Positions 17,301 through 28,820 of a DNA stretch of 64,000 nucleotides are shown here, piece by piece; positions within the stretch are counted from its first letter, which is position 1, and each line of letters opens with the position of its first letter. The notes under the pieces are model-generated. The model worked only from the letters and a program-made list of their open reading frames with translations. It did not search any database and was not told where the DNA came from. The stretch comes from Paludisphaera mucosa (GTDB lineage: Bacteria; Planctomycetota; Planctomycetia; Isosphaerales; Isosphaeraceae): the NCBI RefSeq assembly GCF_029589435.1, contig NZ_JARRAG010000002.1, forward strand, positions 1,736,001 through 1,800,000, given 5' to 3'. The translations under genes and the position numbers were made by a program.

Positions 17301-18434
17301 TTACTGCTGGGCCTGCGCCCTGACCCAGGCGGCGGCGTACCCGACGTTGTTGCAGTCGAAATCGATCCACATGTAGCCGCCGGAGCCCCAGTCGGAGCCC
17401 CAGGAGTTCTTGATCAGCCAGGCACGCCTGGCGTCGTCCCAGCCGACGATCGTCACGGCGTGGTTCACGTTGGCGTTCACGTCCGTCCGGTCGCTCACGA
17501 CCTTGGTCTTGAACACCCCGGCCCCGGCGTAGGCCAGGAAAGCCTCGTCGACATACACCGCGACGGAGAGCGGGCCGTACTGGCACAAGGCCTCCTTGAT
17601 CGCCTCGCGGTCCGGGATGGGCTTGCCGCTATCGACCAGCCCGAACGCCTCGACCTTGTAGGGCGTCGGCACCGAGCCGCCGCACGCGCCGACGACGCCC
17701 TTGTAGGGCACGGTGTCCTCGGTCGCGGTGCCGCCGGCCTTCATGAACTGCCACGCCGTCCAGTACCAGTCCCCGTCGCACCCGCCAGTCTTGCCGCAAT
17801 CCAGGATGTGCTGCTCGGACGCATCGACCTTGTCGTTGCTCTCGCGGGTCCGCAGGATGCGGCTGCTCTCGAAGGCGGCGGTAGCCGCGAAGCACCAGCA
17901 CGAGCCACAGCTCCCCTGGCCCGTGTTCTGAAGGTACGGGCGCACGGGAGTCACTGCGTTCGCGGTCCGCCAGTCGAAGGACCTGGCCTTGGGGTCGGGC
18001 TTGGTCCCGAGTTCCTCGGGGGCGATTTTCGGCTCGATCTTGCCCTGCTGGAGGAAATCCTTCGGAATCCGCAGGCCGGTGACCTGACGGACCGCGAATT
18101 CGAACGCCTTCCTTTCCAGTCGGAACCGTTCCTCCTCGGTCGGCTTCGCGGGGTCGGCATAGAGGGCGTGGCTCGTGAGCTTGAAGTTATTCTTGAGCGT
18201 GATCACAGACTGGAAGACTTTATTGAACCGGACTTCGAACCGCGCGTTCGACCGCTGGAGTTCGTCCCGGAGCCGGTCGAACTCGTCGAGCGCCTGCGCG
18301 GCCGCGTCCTCCTGGGCCCCCTGCGTATTCGGCCCGGCCTCGCCGCCCGGGGTGATCGTCCCGATGACGGCGATCCCCGCCAGGGCGGCGAACGCGATCC
18401 CCGGGGTTACGAGCGTTCGGAGTGTTTTCCTCAT
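17301..18434 (-). CDS. Secreted papain-family (C1A) cysteine peptidase
   Basis: A 377-residue protein with an N-terminal signal or anchor ([18 protein letters not shown]) and a charged helical propeptide-like region (about 45-150). The mature peptidase domain follows. The active-site Cys is in [12 protein letters not shown] (about residue 180), the His in [11 protein letters not shown] (about 320) and the Asn in [15 protein letters not shown] (about 340). Further Cys pairs suggest disulfides and export. The gene lies between a chagasin-like inhibitor of this same peptidase class (upstream) and a trypsin-like protease (downstream), all on one strand with short gaps, so co-expression is likely. 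The role may be extracellular or periplasmic protein degradation. Confidence 0.93.
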   Translation of the reverse strand: MRKTLRTLVTPGIAFAALAGIAVIGTITPGGEAGPNTQGAQEDAAAQALDEFDRLRDELQRSNARFEVRFNKVFQSVITLKNNFKLTSHALYADPAKPTEEERFRLERKAFEFAVRQVTGLRIPKDFLQQGKIEPKIAPEELGTKPDPKARSFDWRTANAVTPVRPYLQNTGQGSCGSCWCFAATAAFESSRILRTRESNDKVDASEQHILDCGKTGGCDGDWYWTAWQFMKAGGTATEDTVPYKGVVGACGGSVPTPYKVEAFGLVDSGKPIPDREAIKEALCQYGPLSVAVYVDEAFLAYAGAGVFKTKVVSDRTDVNANVNHAVTIVGWDDARRAWLIKNSWGSDWGSGGYMWIDFDCNNVGYAAAWVRAQAQQ

Positions 18435-18557
18435 GACCGTCTCTTGTCCTGGGAGAATTGGGAGCCCGCCCGTACGCGTCCGGCGGAACGACTCGATGCG
18501 GAAAGCTGGGCGGTCGCCCCGGCGCGACCCAACATGAGATCGGCGGCGCAGGACGTA

Positions 18558-19385
18558 CTACCTCGCCAGTTCGATGTGCAGGCGCAGGTCCTTCGGGTCC
18601 GGATTGCCGAAGGGTCGCGCGAGCTGGAAATCGAGGTCTCCTTCGTCGAGCACCTGAAAACGGAACACCTTGTACTCCCGTCCGCCGGGCTTCTTGTCCT
18701 GACTCTCCGTCGTGACTTCCCCATCGGGCTTCAGCCGATTCGGGTCGTGATTCTTGAGCTTCCAGGTGTATCCCGTGGCCTTCAATTCCAGCCGGACTTC
18801 GAGCAGGTCTCCCTTCGCGGCCGTCCCCTCCAGCCGGGTGCGGCTCTGCGTGAGCTGGCTCTGGTCGACGGTGATCCGCACGATTGCCAGTTCGATGTGC
18901 AGGCGCAGGTCCTTCGGGTCCGGATTGCCGAAGGGTCGCGCGAGCTGGAAATCGAGGTCTCCTTCGTCGAGCACCTGAAAACGGAACACCTTGTACTCCC
19001 GTCCGCCGGGCTTCTTGTCCTGACTCTCCGTCGTGACTTCCCCATCGGGCTTCAGCCGATTCGGGTCGTGATTCTTGAGCTTCCAGGTGTATCCCGTGGC
19101 CTTCAATTCCAGCCGGACTTCGAGCAGGTCTCCCTTCGCGGCCGTCCCCTCCAGCCGGGTGCGGCTCTGCGTGAGCTGGCTCTGGTCGACGGTGATCCGC
19201 ACGACTTGGCCCCCGTCGCGAACCGGCGGGACGACGGCCGCAATGACACATATGAAGACTGCGGAAGCGGTCGCGAGTCTCCGCCGGGAGGGAGGCCGGT
19301 CCCGCTCGCGAATACGTCCGTGGAGCCGGGGTGTGATTCCGCAGCTGGCCGGATCTCCGGCCGCGACCGCGTTCGACCGACACAT
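18558..19385 (-). CDS. Tandem-domain chagasin-like (I42) cysteine-protease inhibitor
   Basis: A 275-residue exported protein starting at ATG 19385, with AGGAG eight bases upstream. A signal or anchor segment (ASAVFICVIAAVVPPV) precedes two 107-residue domains whose sequences are identical. Each has the three inhibitory loops of the chagasin/ICP family in altered form: LKATGYTW for NPTTGYxW, KPGGREYKVFRF for the GxGG loop, and LARPFG for the RPW/F loop. Chagasin-type proteins block papain-like peptidases, and the next gene encodes one, so self-protection or activity control is inferred. The two domains come from a perfect 321-bp in-frame tandem duplication. An assembly collapse or expansion error at this repeat should be kept in mind. 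Confidence 0.8.
   Translation of the reverse strand: MCRSNAVAAGDPASCGITPRLHGRIRERDRPPSRRRLATASAVFICVIAAVVPPVRDGGQVVRITVDQSQLTQSRTRLEGTAAKGDLLEVRLELKATGYTWKLKNHDPNRLKPDGEVTTESQDKKPGGREYKVFRFQVLDEGDLDFQLARPFGNPDPKDLRLHIELAIVRITVDQSQLTQSRTRLEGTAAKGDLLEVRLELKATGYTWKLKNHDPNRLKPDGEVTTESQDKKPGGREYKVFRFQVLDEGDLDFQLARPFGNPDPKDLRLHIELAR
18565..19204 (-). repeat. Perfect 321-bp tandem duplication inside the inhibitor gene
   Basis: The unit 18565-18883 recurs at 18886-19204 with an offset of exactly 321 bp and no mismatch I can see. 321 is divisible by three, so the frame is kept and each unit encodes one whole inhibitor domain. The absence of silent changes means the duplication is very recent or is being homogenised. 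Confidence 0.92.
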
Positions 19386-19572
19386 GTCGGGGTACTCCTT
19401 GGATCGCGGGACGCCGGGTCACCGGGCCGTCTGTCAGGAATCGCCGGAAGCTGCGCTATCCCGATACCTCTCAACAAATCTCCTGTGATCCCTCCGGAAG
19501 GAGAAGCACCGCAGCGGCCAGTCGCCTCATCTTCGAAGGCCAGTACCATCATGTCAAGGATCGGGAAAAGGC

Positions 19573-20025
19573 TCACGAGGCCGGGCGGGTGCCCGCCCCC
19601 ATGCGGAAGCAGATGACGCCGACAGCGAGTGTCGTCCAGGCGTCGATGATCGTCCCCGGGGGGGCGTAACGCACCCGCAGCCGGCGCAGCCCCTTCAACC
19701 AGCTGATCGTCCGCTCCACGACCCACCGGACCTTCCCCAGCCCGATGCCGTGCGGCGTCCCCCCTTGGCGATGTGCGGATCGGCCCAAGCCAGCGTAGCA
19801 ACGCCCACGTCCCCTCGCTGTCATACCCGCGATCGGCGTACAGCTCGTCGGGCAATTCCTTCGGCCGGCCCAGCGTCCCCTTTACCCGGGGGAAGTCGAG
19901 CACCACGGGCAGGACCTGGCGGTGGTCGCTGGCGTCCGCCCCGGCCCTGCGAATCGCCAGTGGCACCCCGTGGCAGTCGACCAAGGGAGTGTACTTCGTG
20001 CCGGATTTGCTGAGGTCTGGCGGAC
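19573..20025 (-). pseudogene. IS5-type transposase fragment, cut by IS4 copy 3
   Basis: Minus-strand sequence reads GPPDLSKSGTKYTPLVDCHG, then ELPDELYADRGYDSEGTWAL. After a frame change near 19785 it continues GLGKVRWVVERTISWLKGLR and ends VICFRMGAGTRPAS. These are typical C-terminal blocks of IS5-group DDE transposases: the DRGYDS Asp and the ERTISWLKGLRR Glu region. The 5' part is interrupted at 20026 by IS4 copy 3, whose 11-bp flank GTCTGGCGGAC reappears inverted at 57573-57583. Re-joining 57566-57583 to this fragment restores the GPPDLSK codons. So this gene was hit by IS4 and then separated by the 36-kb inversion. Confidence 0.8.
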
Positions 20026-21562
20026 GAATGGCACTTAGATTTTCACAAACGGTTCCCCCGCCGCAGGATAGGAAGCCACGGGCATTCTGGCTCTGATGAG
20101 GGCGTACAACCCTCACCGGCTCGGAGCCAGATTGATGTTCAACTACGCGCAGGGACGTCTTCGGCATCAGATCGACCTCCTCCGCCAACAGTTCGTCCAG
20201 GAAGGCGGACTCCCCTTCGCCGACGTCCTATCCGCCAGCGGCCTCGAGGAGGCCCTCCGTGAGATCGAGGCGACCTGGAATGACCGCATCTACGCCCCGT
20301 TGGTAACCCTCTGGGTGTTCATCGGACAGGTGCTCAACGCCGACCAGTCCTGCCGCGCCGCCGTCGCGCGGCTGATCGCCCACCGGGTCTCACAGGGGCT
20401 CGAGCCGTGCAGCTCCGAGACGGGGGCGTATTGCCAGGCGCGGAAGCGCCTGCCCGAGCGGTTCTTCGCCGCCGTGGCCCGCCTCGTGGGGCGGAACCTG
20501 GACGCGCGAGTCGACCCGCAGTGGCTTTGGAAGGGCCGCCGCGTCTGCCTGTTCGACGGCTCGACGGTCTCCATGCCCGACACCCCGGAGAACCGCCGGG
20601 AATACCCTCTGGCCTACAACCAAGTGCCCGGGACGAGCTTCGCCCCCGCCCGGATCGGGGCGATCATCTCGCTGTCCTGCGGCGCGATCCTCGACCTGGG
20701 CGTCTGCCGCTACGCCGGCAAGGGCCAGGGCGAGGTCAGCCTGCTGCGCCAGCTGTGGGACGTGCTCCGCCCCGGCGACGTGCTGCTGGGCGACCGCCTG
20801 ATGTCGGGCTGGGTCGGAATGTACCTGCTCAAGCAACGCGGGGTCGACACCGTCAGCCGCCTGTCGGCGCACCGCCGGGCCGACTTCCGCAAGGGGACCC
20901 GCCTGGGCAAGGACGATCACGTGGTCGTGTGGAAGAAGCCGTCGTCGATCCGCTCGGTGGACCGGGCGACGTACAACGCGCTGCCCGAGGCGATCACCGT
21001 CCGCGAGGTTCGCTTCCGCGTAGTGCAGCCCGGGTTCCGGACGCGGTCGGTCGTCGTCGTGACGACCATCCTGGACCCCGGGCTGGCGAGTGCGGAGGAG
21101 CTGGCTTCGCTCTACCGGGCCAGGTGGAACAACGAGTTGGATTTGCGTTCGATCAAAATCACCTTGCAGATGGATGTTTTGCGGTGCAAGACGCCGGAGC
21201 TGGTGCGCAAGGAGATCTGGGCCCACGTCCTGGCGTACAACCTGATCCGCACGGTGATGGCACAGGCGGCGACCATCGAAAATGTGGAACCTCGCTCGAT
21301 CAGCTTCAAAGCGACGCTCCAGGTTCTCGAAGCGTTCCGGCCGCTGATCGCCTACCGGGCGCACAGCGGTGCGGACGACCAAGAGGAACTCTACGAGCAA
21401 CTGCTCGGGGCCATCGCCGTGCATCGCGTGGCCGACCGGCCCGACCGGTTCGAGCCCCGCATGACCAGGAAGGGGCCGAGAGGGTATGAGGAATTGAAGC
21501 GGCCGCGAAGGGAGATCAAACTCCATATGCTCAAACGAGCTAGCAAAATCTAAGTGCCATTC
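20026..21562 (+). mobile_element. IS4-family element, copy 3 (1537 bp), flanks not matching
   Basis: Same 18-bp TIRs and length as copies 1 and 2, but on the plus strand. The left flank is GTCTGGCGGAC (20015-20025) and the right flank is GTCGACCACAC (21563-21573); they do not match. Each is the reverse complement of one flank of copy 4, so this is a recombinant junction of an inversion. Confidence 0.95.
20096..21553 (+). CDS. IS4-family transposase (copy 3)
   Basis: A 485-residue DDE transposase identical in sequence to copies 1 and 2, with the YRARWNNELDLRSIK signature. It is intact. Its orientation is opposite to the other three copies, making it the partner for inversions within this window. 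Confidence 0.95.
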   Translation: MRAYNPHRLGARLMFNYAQGRLRHQIDLLRQQFVQEGGLPFADVLSASGLEEALREIEATWNDRIYAPLVTLWVFIGQVLNADQSCRAAVARLIAHRVSQGLEPCSSETGAYCQARKRLPERFFAAVARLVGRNLDARVDPQWLWKGRRVCLFDGSTVSMPDTPENRREYPLAYNQVPGTSFAPARIGAIISLSCGAILDLGVCRYAGKGQGEVSLLRQLWDVLRPGDVLLGDRLMSGWVGMYLLKQRGVDTVSRLSAHRRADFRKGTRLGKDDHVVVWKKPSSIRSVDRATYNALPEAITVREVRFRVVQPGFRTRSVVVVTTILDPGLASAEELASLYRARWNNELDLRSIKITLQMDVLRCKTPELVRKEIWAHVLAYNLIRTVMAQAATIENVEPRSISFKATLQVLEAFRPLIAYRAHSGADDQEELYEQLLGAIAVHRVADRPDRFEPRMTRKGPRGYEELKRPRREIKLHMLKRASKI

Positions 21563-21608
21563 GTCGACCACACCGACGCAGGCTGCGTCGACACGCGATC
21601 GAAGCGGG

Positions 21609-22634
21609 TCAGCGGCCGCGCGGACGATCCTGATTCGACGGGGGAGGAGCCGTGGAGCGTCGCGTCACCAGGACTTCCGGCAGGCGGATCTCCCTCATCC
21701 GGGCCGGCCCTCGCGCCGCCAGGCTGTGAAGCAATTGTTCGGCGCCGGTCCGCCCCATGTCCCGCGCCGGCACGCTCACCGCGGTCAGGGGCGTCGGCAA
21801 CAGCGAGACGGGGAAGACGTCGTTGAAGCAGATGAGGCTGAAGTCCCCGGGGATTTCCAGGCCCAACCCCGCCGCCGCGCCGACGAGCGTCACGGCGATC
21901 TGGTGGTCATAGCAGAGCACGACCGTCGCGCGTCGGTCGATCACGGCCTCGCGAAGGAACTCGTCGCCGCTCGCGAAGGGGGCGTCGTGGCGCTCGTCGA
22001 GCTCGATCCCGAGCTCCTTCGAGGCGGTCGTCAGAGCGTCGTGGCGCTCGGCGATCGAGTAGTGGGGCAGGGACGTCGCCCGCGCATTGGCATACGCAAG
22101 GCGACGGTGGCCGAGCCGGGCCAGATGCTCGACCGCAAGACGAACGCCCATCCGGTCGTCCGCCAGGACCTGCGCCGCGGGGGCGCCCACGGTCTCGTTG
22201 ACGCACACGTACGGGACGCGGCGGCGGTCCAGTTCCGCGACGATCTCCGGCCGCGGGCTCTGGAGCAGCAGGGCCCCGTCGAAGCGAAAGAACGGGGCCC
22301 GACGCCTGCTGCCGGCGCTCAGGTCGAAGAACACTTCGTAGTCGCTGGCGTGGAGGACCTCCAAGACGCCCTCGATCAACGGCTCGTACACGCCCTCCGC
22401 GACATGGATCGTGGGCGTGGCGAAGAGGCTGACGACGCGCGAGGTCCGCTGGATCAGGCCCCGCGCCGCCAGGTTCGGCACGTAGCCGAGTTGCTCGGCC
22501 ACGTCGAGGATCTTCTGGCGAACGGCCGGGGTGGCCGAAAACGACCCTTTCCGGTTGAGGACGCGGCTGACCGTCGAGGGGGCCACCCCGCAAAGCCGGG
22601 CGACGTCGGAGAGGGTCGGGGGACGTCCCAACAA
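21609..22634 (-). CDS. LacI/GalR-family transcription regulator
   Basis: About 341 residues. The N-terminal helix-turn-helix reads PPTLSDVARLCGVAPSTVSRV with the hinge helix at AARGLIQRTS. The C-terminal periplasmic-binding-like domain reads VVSLFATPTIHVAEGVYE, DDRMGVRLAVEHLARLGHRR and GDFSLICFND. I place the start at TTG 22634 because GAAAGGA lies four bases upstream and the HTH begins a few codons later; GTG 22646 is an alternative. It is divergent from the GH10 xylanase gene, and a LacI-type operator (22772-22785) overlaps that promoter. It probably represses the xylan locus and is released by a xylo- or arabino-oligosaccharide; the ligand is inferred from context. Confidence 0.9.
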   Translation of the reverse strand: MLGRPPTLSDVARLCGVAPSTVSRVLNRKGSFSATPAVRQKILDVAEQLGYVPNLAARGLIQRTSRVVSLFATPTIHVAEGVYEPLIEGVLEVLHASDYEVFFDLSAGSRRRAPFFRFDGALLLQSPRPEIVAELDRRRVPYVCVNETVGAPAAQVLADDRMGVRLAVEHLARLGHRRLAYANARATSLPHYSIAERHDALTTASKELGIELDERHDAPFASGDEFLREAVIDRRATVVLCYDHQIAVTLVGAAAGLGLEIPGDFSLICFNDVFPVSLLPTPLTAVSVPARDMGRTGAEQLLHSLAARGPARMREIRLPEVLVTRRSTAPPPSNQDRPRGR

Positions 22635-22737
22635 GGTTCCTTTCACAAATCGCCACGTCGGCGAGGTGACGACGTCTCCCGGATCGGCGAGCGTTCGCCC
22701 CGGGCCCGAGAGCGCCGGCTCCCGGGCATGATGGGTG

Positions 22738-22765
22738 TTGACAGCGGGATTTGTCAAGTTACACT
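22738..22765 (+). promoter_or_regulatory. Sigma70-type promoter of the xylanase operon
   Basis: TTGACA at 22738-22743 and TACACT at 22760-22765 are separated by 16 bp, directly upstream of the GH10 gene. The -35 is a perfect consensus. A LacI-type operator begins seven bases after the -10. Confidence 0.65.
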
Positions 22766-22771
22766 CGCGTA

Positions 22772-22785
22772 GGCAATCGTTTGCC
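22772..22785 (+). promoter_or_regulatory. LacI-family operator
   Basis: GGCAATCGTTTGCC is a 14-bp imperfect palindrome centred on CG, the standard layout of LacI/GalR operators. Its position over the expected transcription start would block initiation. The divergent lacI-type gene next door is the obvious regulator. Confidence 0.65.
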
Positions 22786-22806
22786 CATGCTTCCCTGGCC
22801 TCAGGA

Positions 22807-24030
22807 ATGGCGGACGCGACACCCATGCCTTCTCGACCCCTGGTCTCGCGCCGCCGCATCGGCCTCCGTGGCTGGTGGCGCCCGGCGTTCGCACTTCTGA
22901 CGGCCGCGGCGATGGGCTCCGATGGCCCCGGCCCAGGGGCGGCGCACCCGGGCGACTCGGGCGTCCCGATGGGCATCGAGGCGGTCGATCCCGAGGCCGG
23001 GACCTTGTGGCAGGCCGCAAGGGGGCGACTCCTCATCGGCGCGGCGGTCTCGTCGCGGCAATTCGACGATGCCGGGCTGGCGGCGCTGATCGCGGAGCAG
23101 TTCGATTGCCTGACCGCCGAGAACGAGTTCAAGCCGATGTCGCTCCAGCCGCGTCCCAACCAGTTCCGCTTCGAGGCGGCCGACCGGATCGTGGAATTCG
23201 CGCGGCGGCATGGCATGAAGGTGGTCGGGCACACCCTCTGCTGGCACAGCCAGTCGCCCCGATGGTTGTTCGCTGGCGACGACGGCAAGCCGCTGCCGCG
23301 CGACGAGGCGCTGAAAAACCTCGAAGCCCACGTCGCCGCGGTCGTGGGCCGTTACCGGGGTCGGGTCCTCGGCTGGGACGTGGTCAACGAGGCGATCGGC
23401 GACGCCCCGAACGCGCACCTCCGCGACACGCCCGCACTCCGAGCCATCGGCGGCGACTACATCGTCAAGGCCTTCCAGTTCGCCCGCGCGGCCGATCCCG
23501 ACGCCGAGCTGTATTACAACGACTACGGCAACGAGGCCCCCGCGAAGCTCGAGAAGACGCTCCGGCTGGTCCGCGAGCTGAAGGCCGCGGGCGTGCGCCT
23601 CGACGCCGTCGGCATCCAGTCCCATTTCGTGCTGGGCGATACCGACGCGACGGACCGCCTGAAGCGGGCCGTCGAGGCTCTCGCCGCCGAGGGCGTGAAG
23701 GTCGCCGTCACCGAGCTGGATGTGGACGTCCTGCCGCGCCGCGGCCGGGGCGCGGACGTCGCCGCCCGCGAACAGGGCGGCGCGGATCCCTACACCGAGG
23801 GGCTGCCTGCCGAAGTCGCCGAGGCGCAGGCCCGCTTTTACGCCCGGATCTTCCGCGTCGCCGTCGATCACCCCGGCGTGGTGGCCCGCGTCACCTTCTG
23901 GGGCACGCACGACGGGACGTCCTGGTTGAATTTCTATCCGGCGGGGCGGCGCACCAATCACCCGCTGCTGTGGGATCGCAAGCTCAAGCCCGCCTTCGAG
24001 GCCGTCCTAAAGCTTCTGAACACGCCTTGA
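22807..24030 (+). CDS. Secreted GH10 endo-beta-1,4-xylanase
   Basis: About 407 residues from ATG 22807, with an N-terminal export segment (RRRIGLRGWWRPAFALLTAA). The GH10 barrel follows. It has the TAENEFKP block (about residue 105), HTLCWHSQ (substrate-binding His/Trp), the acid/base Glu in WDVVNEAIGD (about 200) and the nucleophile Glu in VAVTELDVD (about 307). Near the end is FWGTHDGTSWLNF. It cleaves xylan backbones outside the cytoplasm. It is the first gene of a four-gene polysaccharide operon: the next gene starts 45 bp downstream. Expression should be controlled by the promoter and operator just upstream. Start at 22825 is an alternative. Confidence 0.95.
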   Translation: MADATPMPSRPLVSRRRIGLRGWWRPAFALLTAAAMGSDGPGPGAAHPGDSGVPMGIEAVDPEAGTLWQAARGRLLIGAAVSSRQFDDAGLAALIAEQFDCLTAENEFKPMSLQPRPNQFRFEAADRIVEFARRHGMKVVGHTLCWHSQSPRWLFAGDDGKPLPRDEALKNLEAHVAAVVGRYRGRVLGWDVVNEAIGDAPNAHLRDTPALRAIGGDYIVKAFQFARAADPDAELYYNDYGNEAPAKLEKTLRLVRELKAAGVRLDAVGIQSHFVLGDTDATDRLKRAVEALAAEGVKVAVTELDVDVLPRRGRGADVAAREQGGADPYTEGLPAEVAEAQARFYARIFRVAVDHPGVVARVTFWGTHDGTSWLNFYPAGRRTNHPLLWDRKLKPAFEAVLKLLNTP

Positions 24031-26145
<2,115 letters not shown>

Positions 26146-26201
26146 GAGCCGCCGAACGACCCGACGAGGCCCGCGGTCACGAACCGGAGCTGGAGACCCT
26201 C

Positions 26202-28787
26202 ATGCGGAGAATCACCTCGATTTGGCGCGGATCGACGGCTGCGCCGACGCTCGTCGCGATCGCCCTGCTCGCCCGCGCCGGCGCGGGACACGCCCAGGCG
26301 CCGGCCACGCTGGAGGTGGACGTGAGCAAGCCCGGCGTGACCATACCGGCGGAGTTCTTCGGACTGATGACCGAGGAGATCAACCACGCCTACGACGGCG
26401 GCCTGTTCGCCGAGCTGATTCAGAACCGCACCTTCCAGGACCCTCGGCCCGAGCGCCGCGGCCCCGGCGGCGGCGGCCCCGGCGGCCCCCGCGACCGCCT
26501 GCCCATCCACTGGTCGGTCCTCGGCACCGGAAAGGCCGCGATCGACGACGCCGACCCGGTGAGCCCCGCCCTGCCGCTGAGCCTCCGGCTCGACTTCGCC
26601 GGCGGCGAATCCGGCGTCGCGAACGACGGCTTCTGGGGCATCCCGGTGCGCCCGGACGCGACCTACACCGCCACCTTCTACGCGAAGGCCGCCGGCGGCT
26701 TCGACGGCCCCGTCACCGCATCGATCCGGCTCGACCAAGGGGACGCCGTCGTCGCCTCCTCGCCGTCCCCGCCGATCACCGGCGCGTGGAAGAAGTACAC
26801 CGTCAAACTCGCCACCGGACCCGACGCCCCGACCACCGCGAAGGCCCGCTTCGTCCTCTCCGCCGACGGCGCGGGGAGCGTCGCCTTCAGCCTGGTCTCG
26901 CTGTTCCCGCCCACCTATCAGGGCGCGCCGAACGGGCTGCGGCCCGACCTGATGGAGCTGATGGCCGAACTGCGTCCGAAGTTCATACGCCTGCCGGGCG
27001 GGAACTATCTCGAGGGGAACCGGTTCGCCGACCGGTTCAACTGGAAGAAGATGATCGGCCCGGTCGAGTCGAGGCCCGGACATATGGCGCCCTGGGGCTA
27101 TCGCTCGTCCGACGGGTTCGGCCTGCCGGAGTTCCTGCTCTGGTGCAAGCAGCTCGGGGCCGAGCCGATCCTGGGCGTGTTCGCCGGCTACGTCCTGAAC
27201 GGCGACCACTTCGACGCCGGCAGCCCGGAGATGGCCGTCTACACGCAGGAGGCGCTCGACGAGATCGAGTACATCGCCGGCCCGGCGGACGGCGCGTGGG
27301 GGGCCAAGCGGGCCGCCGACGGCTTCCCCGAGCCGTTCCCGCTGCGCTACGTCGAGATCGGCAACGAGGACTGGTTCGACCGCTCGGGGAGCTACGACGG
27401 CCGGTTCACGCAGATGGCCCGGGCGATCCGGGAGAAGTACCCGCACCTGAAGATCATCGCGTCCGCGCCCGTGAAGAGCTTCAGGCCGGACCTCGTCGAC
27501 GATCACTTCTACCGCAGCGCCGGCCAACTCTTCGGGATGTCGAGCCTCTATGACCCGCGGCCCTCCGGCTCGCCGCCGCCGGCGTTCGCCGGCGGCGGCT
27601 GGAACGGGCGACAGCCGGACGGCGTCAAGACGTTCGTCGGCGAGTGGGCCACGCAGGAGGGGCGTCCGACCCCGAACCTCAACGCCGCGCTGGCCGACGC
27701 CGCGTTCATCATGGGCCTGGAGAAGAACTCCGACGTCGTGCCGATGCAGTGCTACGCGCCGCTGCTCGTGAACCTGAACGAGGCCGATCCCGCCAGGGGG
27801 TACCCCCGCGCCTGGCAGTGGAACACGAACCTGATCGGGTACGACGCCCTGCGCAGCTTCGGCTCGCCGAGCTACCACGCGCAGGTCATGCTCGCCCAGA
27901 ACAAGGGCGACGTCGTCCTGCCCGCGCGGTTCGAGGTCCCGCCGGCCCCGGCCGGCGAGGAGCCGGCGCGCGGGCGCATCGGCGTGGGCTCGTGGCGTAC
28001 CGAGGTCGAGTATGCGGACCTCTCCGTCACGGCCCCCGACGGCCGCGCGCTGCTCAACTCGGAGCAGGCCCGGGACGTGAGCCGCTGGCGATCCGCCGGC
28101 GGCGACTGGACCGTCCGGGACGGGTCCATCAGGCCCGCCGCGCGCGACGCCGAGACGTGGGCTTTCACGGGCGATGCGGGCTGGACGGACTACACCCTCC
28201 GGCTGCGGGCCCGCAAGGTCCGCGGCTCCGAGGGCTTCATCGTCATCTGGCACGCCGCCGACGACGATCACTACCGTTGGTGGAACGTCGGCGGCTGGGA
28301 GAACACCCTGGCCCGCTGCGAGGCCGCCGACGGCGGCGGCCGGACGCCCTATGGGACCGGGGCCCCGTTCACCGTCGAGGCCGGGCGCTGGTACGACCTG
28401 CGATTGGAGGTCGCCGGCCGCCGCATGCGCGGTTTCATCGACGACAAGCTCGTGACCGAGGCCGCCGACGAACGACCGGCCGCCGCCCCCGCCTCGACGC
28501 TCGCCACCGCCACCCAAGACCGGGCGGATCACGCCGTCCTGGTGAAGGTGGTCAACATGGGGCGGACGCCCGTAGTCGCGACCGTCGACATTCGCGGCGT
28601 CGGCCGCATCGAGCCGGACGGGACCGCGCTGGTGATCGCCGGCGACCCCGGCGCCGTCAACACGCTCGACGACCCGAAGAAGGTCGCACCCCGGCGGGAG
28701 ACGCTCGCCGGCGCCTCCACGAGCTTCCCGCACACCTTCCCGCCCCACTCGTTCACGATCCTGAGGCTGAAGACGGCGGCCGAGTGA
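26202..28787 (+). CDS. Secreted GH51-type alpha-L-arabinofuranosidase with C-terminal concanavalin-like module
   Basis: About 861 residues from ATG 26202, signal peptide ending in GHAQAPA. After an N-terminal segment (IPAEFFGLMTEEINHAYDGG) there is a carbohydrate-binding-like beta-sandwich (about 100-220). The catalytic barrel follows, with FIRLPGGNYLEGN, the acid/base Glu in RYVEIGNEDWFD (about 388) and the nucleophile Glu in FVGEWATQEG (about 482). After about residue 590 a LamG/DUF1080-like sandwich (DVSRWRSAGGDWTVRDG) precedes a small final beta domain. It removes arabinose side chains from arabinoxylan. It sits 56 bp after the esterase gene and 33 bp before the GH43 gene, in one operon. 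Confidence 0.9.
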   Translation: MRRITSIWRGSTAAPTLVAIALLARAGAGHAQAPATLEVDVSKPGVTIPAEFFGLMTEEINHAYDGGLFAELIQNRTFQDPRPERRGPGGGGPGGPRDRLPIHWSVLGTGKAAIDDADPVSPALPLSLRLDFAGGESGVANDGFWGIPVRPDATYTATFYAKAAGGFDGPVTASIRLDQGDAVVASSPSPPITGAWKKYTVKLATGPDAPTTAKARFVLSADGAGSVAFSLVSLFPPTYQGAPNGLRPDLMELMAELRPKFIRLPGGNYLEGNRFADRFNWKKMIGPVESRPGHMAPWGYRSSDGFGLPEFLLWCKQLGAEPILGVFAGYVLNGDHFDAGSPEMAVYTQEALDEIEYIAGPADGAWGAKRAADGFPEPFPLRYVEIGNEDWFDRSGSYDGRFTQMARAIREKYPHLKIIASAPVKSFRPDLVDDHFYRSAGQLFGMSSLYDPRPSGSPPPAFAGGGWNGRQPDGVKTFVGEWATQEGRPTPNLNAALADAAFIMGLEKNSDVVPMQCYAPLLVNLNEADPARGYPRAWQWNTNLIGYDALRSFGSPSYHAQVMLAQNKGDVVLPARFEVPPAPAGEEPARGRIGVGSWRTEVEYADLSVTAPDGRALLNSEQARDVSRWRSAGGDWTVRDGSIRPAARDAETWAFTGDAGWTDYTLRLRARKVRGSEGFIVIWHAADDDHYRWWNVGGWENTLARCEAADGGGRTPYGTGAPFTVEAGRWYDLRLEVAGRRMRGFIDDKLVTEAADERPAAAPASTLATATQDRADHAVLVKVVNMGRTPVVATVDIRGVGRIEPDGTALVIAGDPGAVNTLDDPKKVAPRRETLAGASTSFPHTFPPHSFTILRLKTAAE

Positions 28788-28820
28788 TCGGATCGAACCA
28801 AACCGGACGGGAGGATCGAG

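Noticed and set aside
17211-19616. An 801-codon plus-strand frame opposite the papain and inhibitor genes
   Set aside because: It merely mirrors the minus-strand genes and includes the translated tandem repeat. It has no signal peptide or domain.
20015-21573. Mismatched flanks of IS4 copy 3 as evidence of insertion without target duplication
   Set aside because: The flanks pair exactly with those of copy 4, so inversion explains them better.
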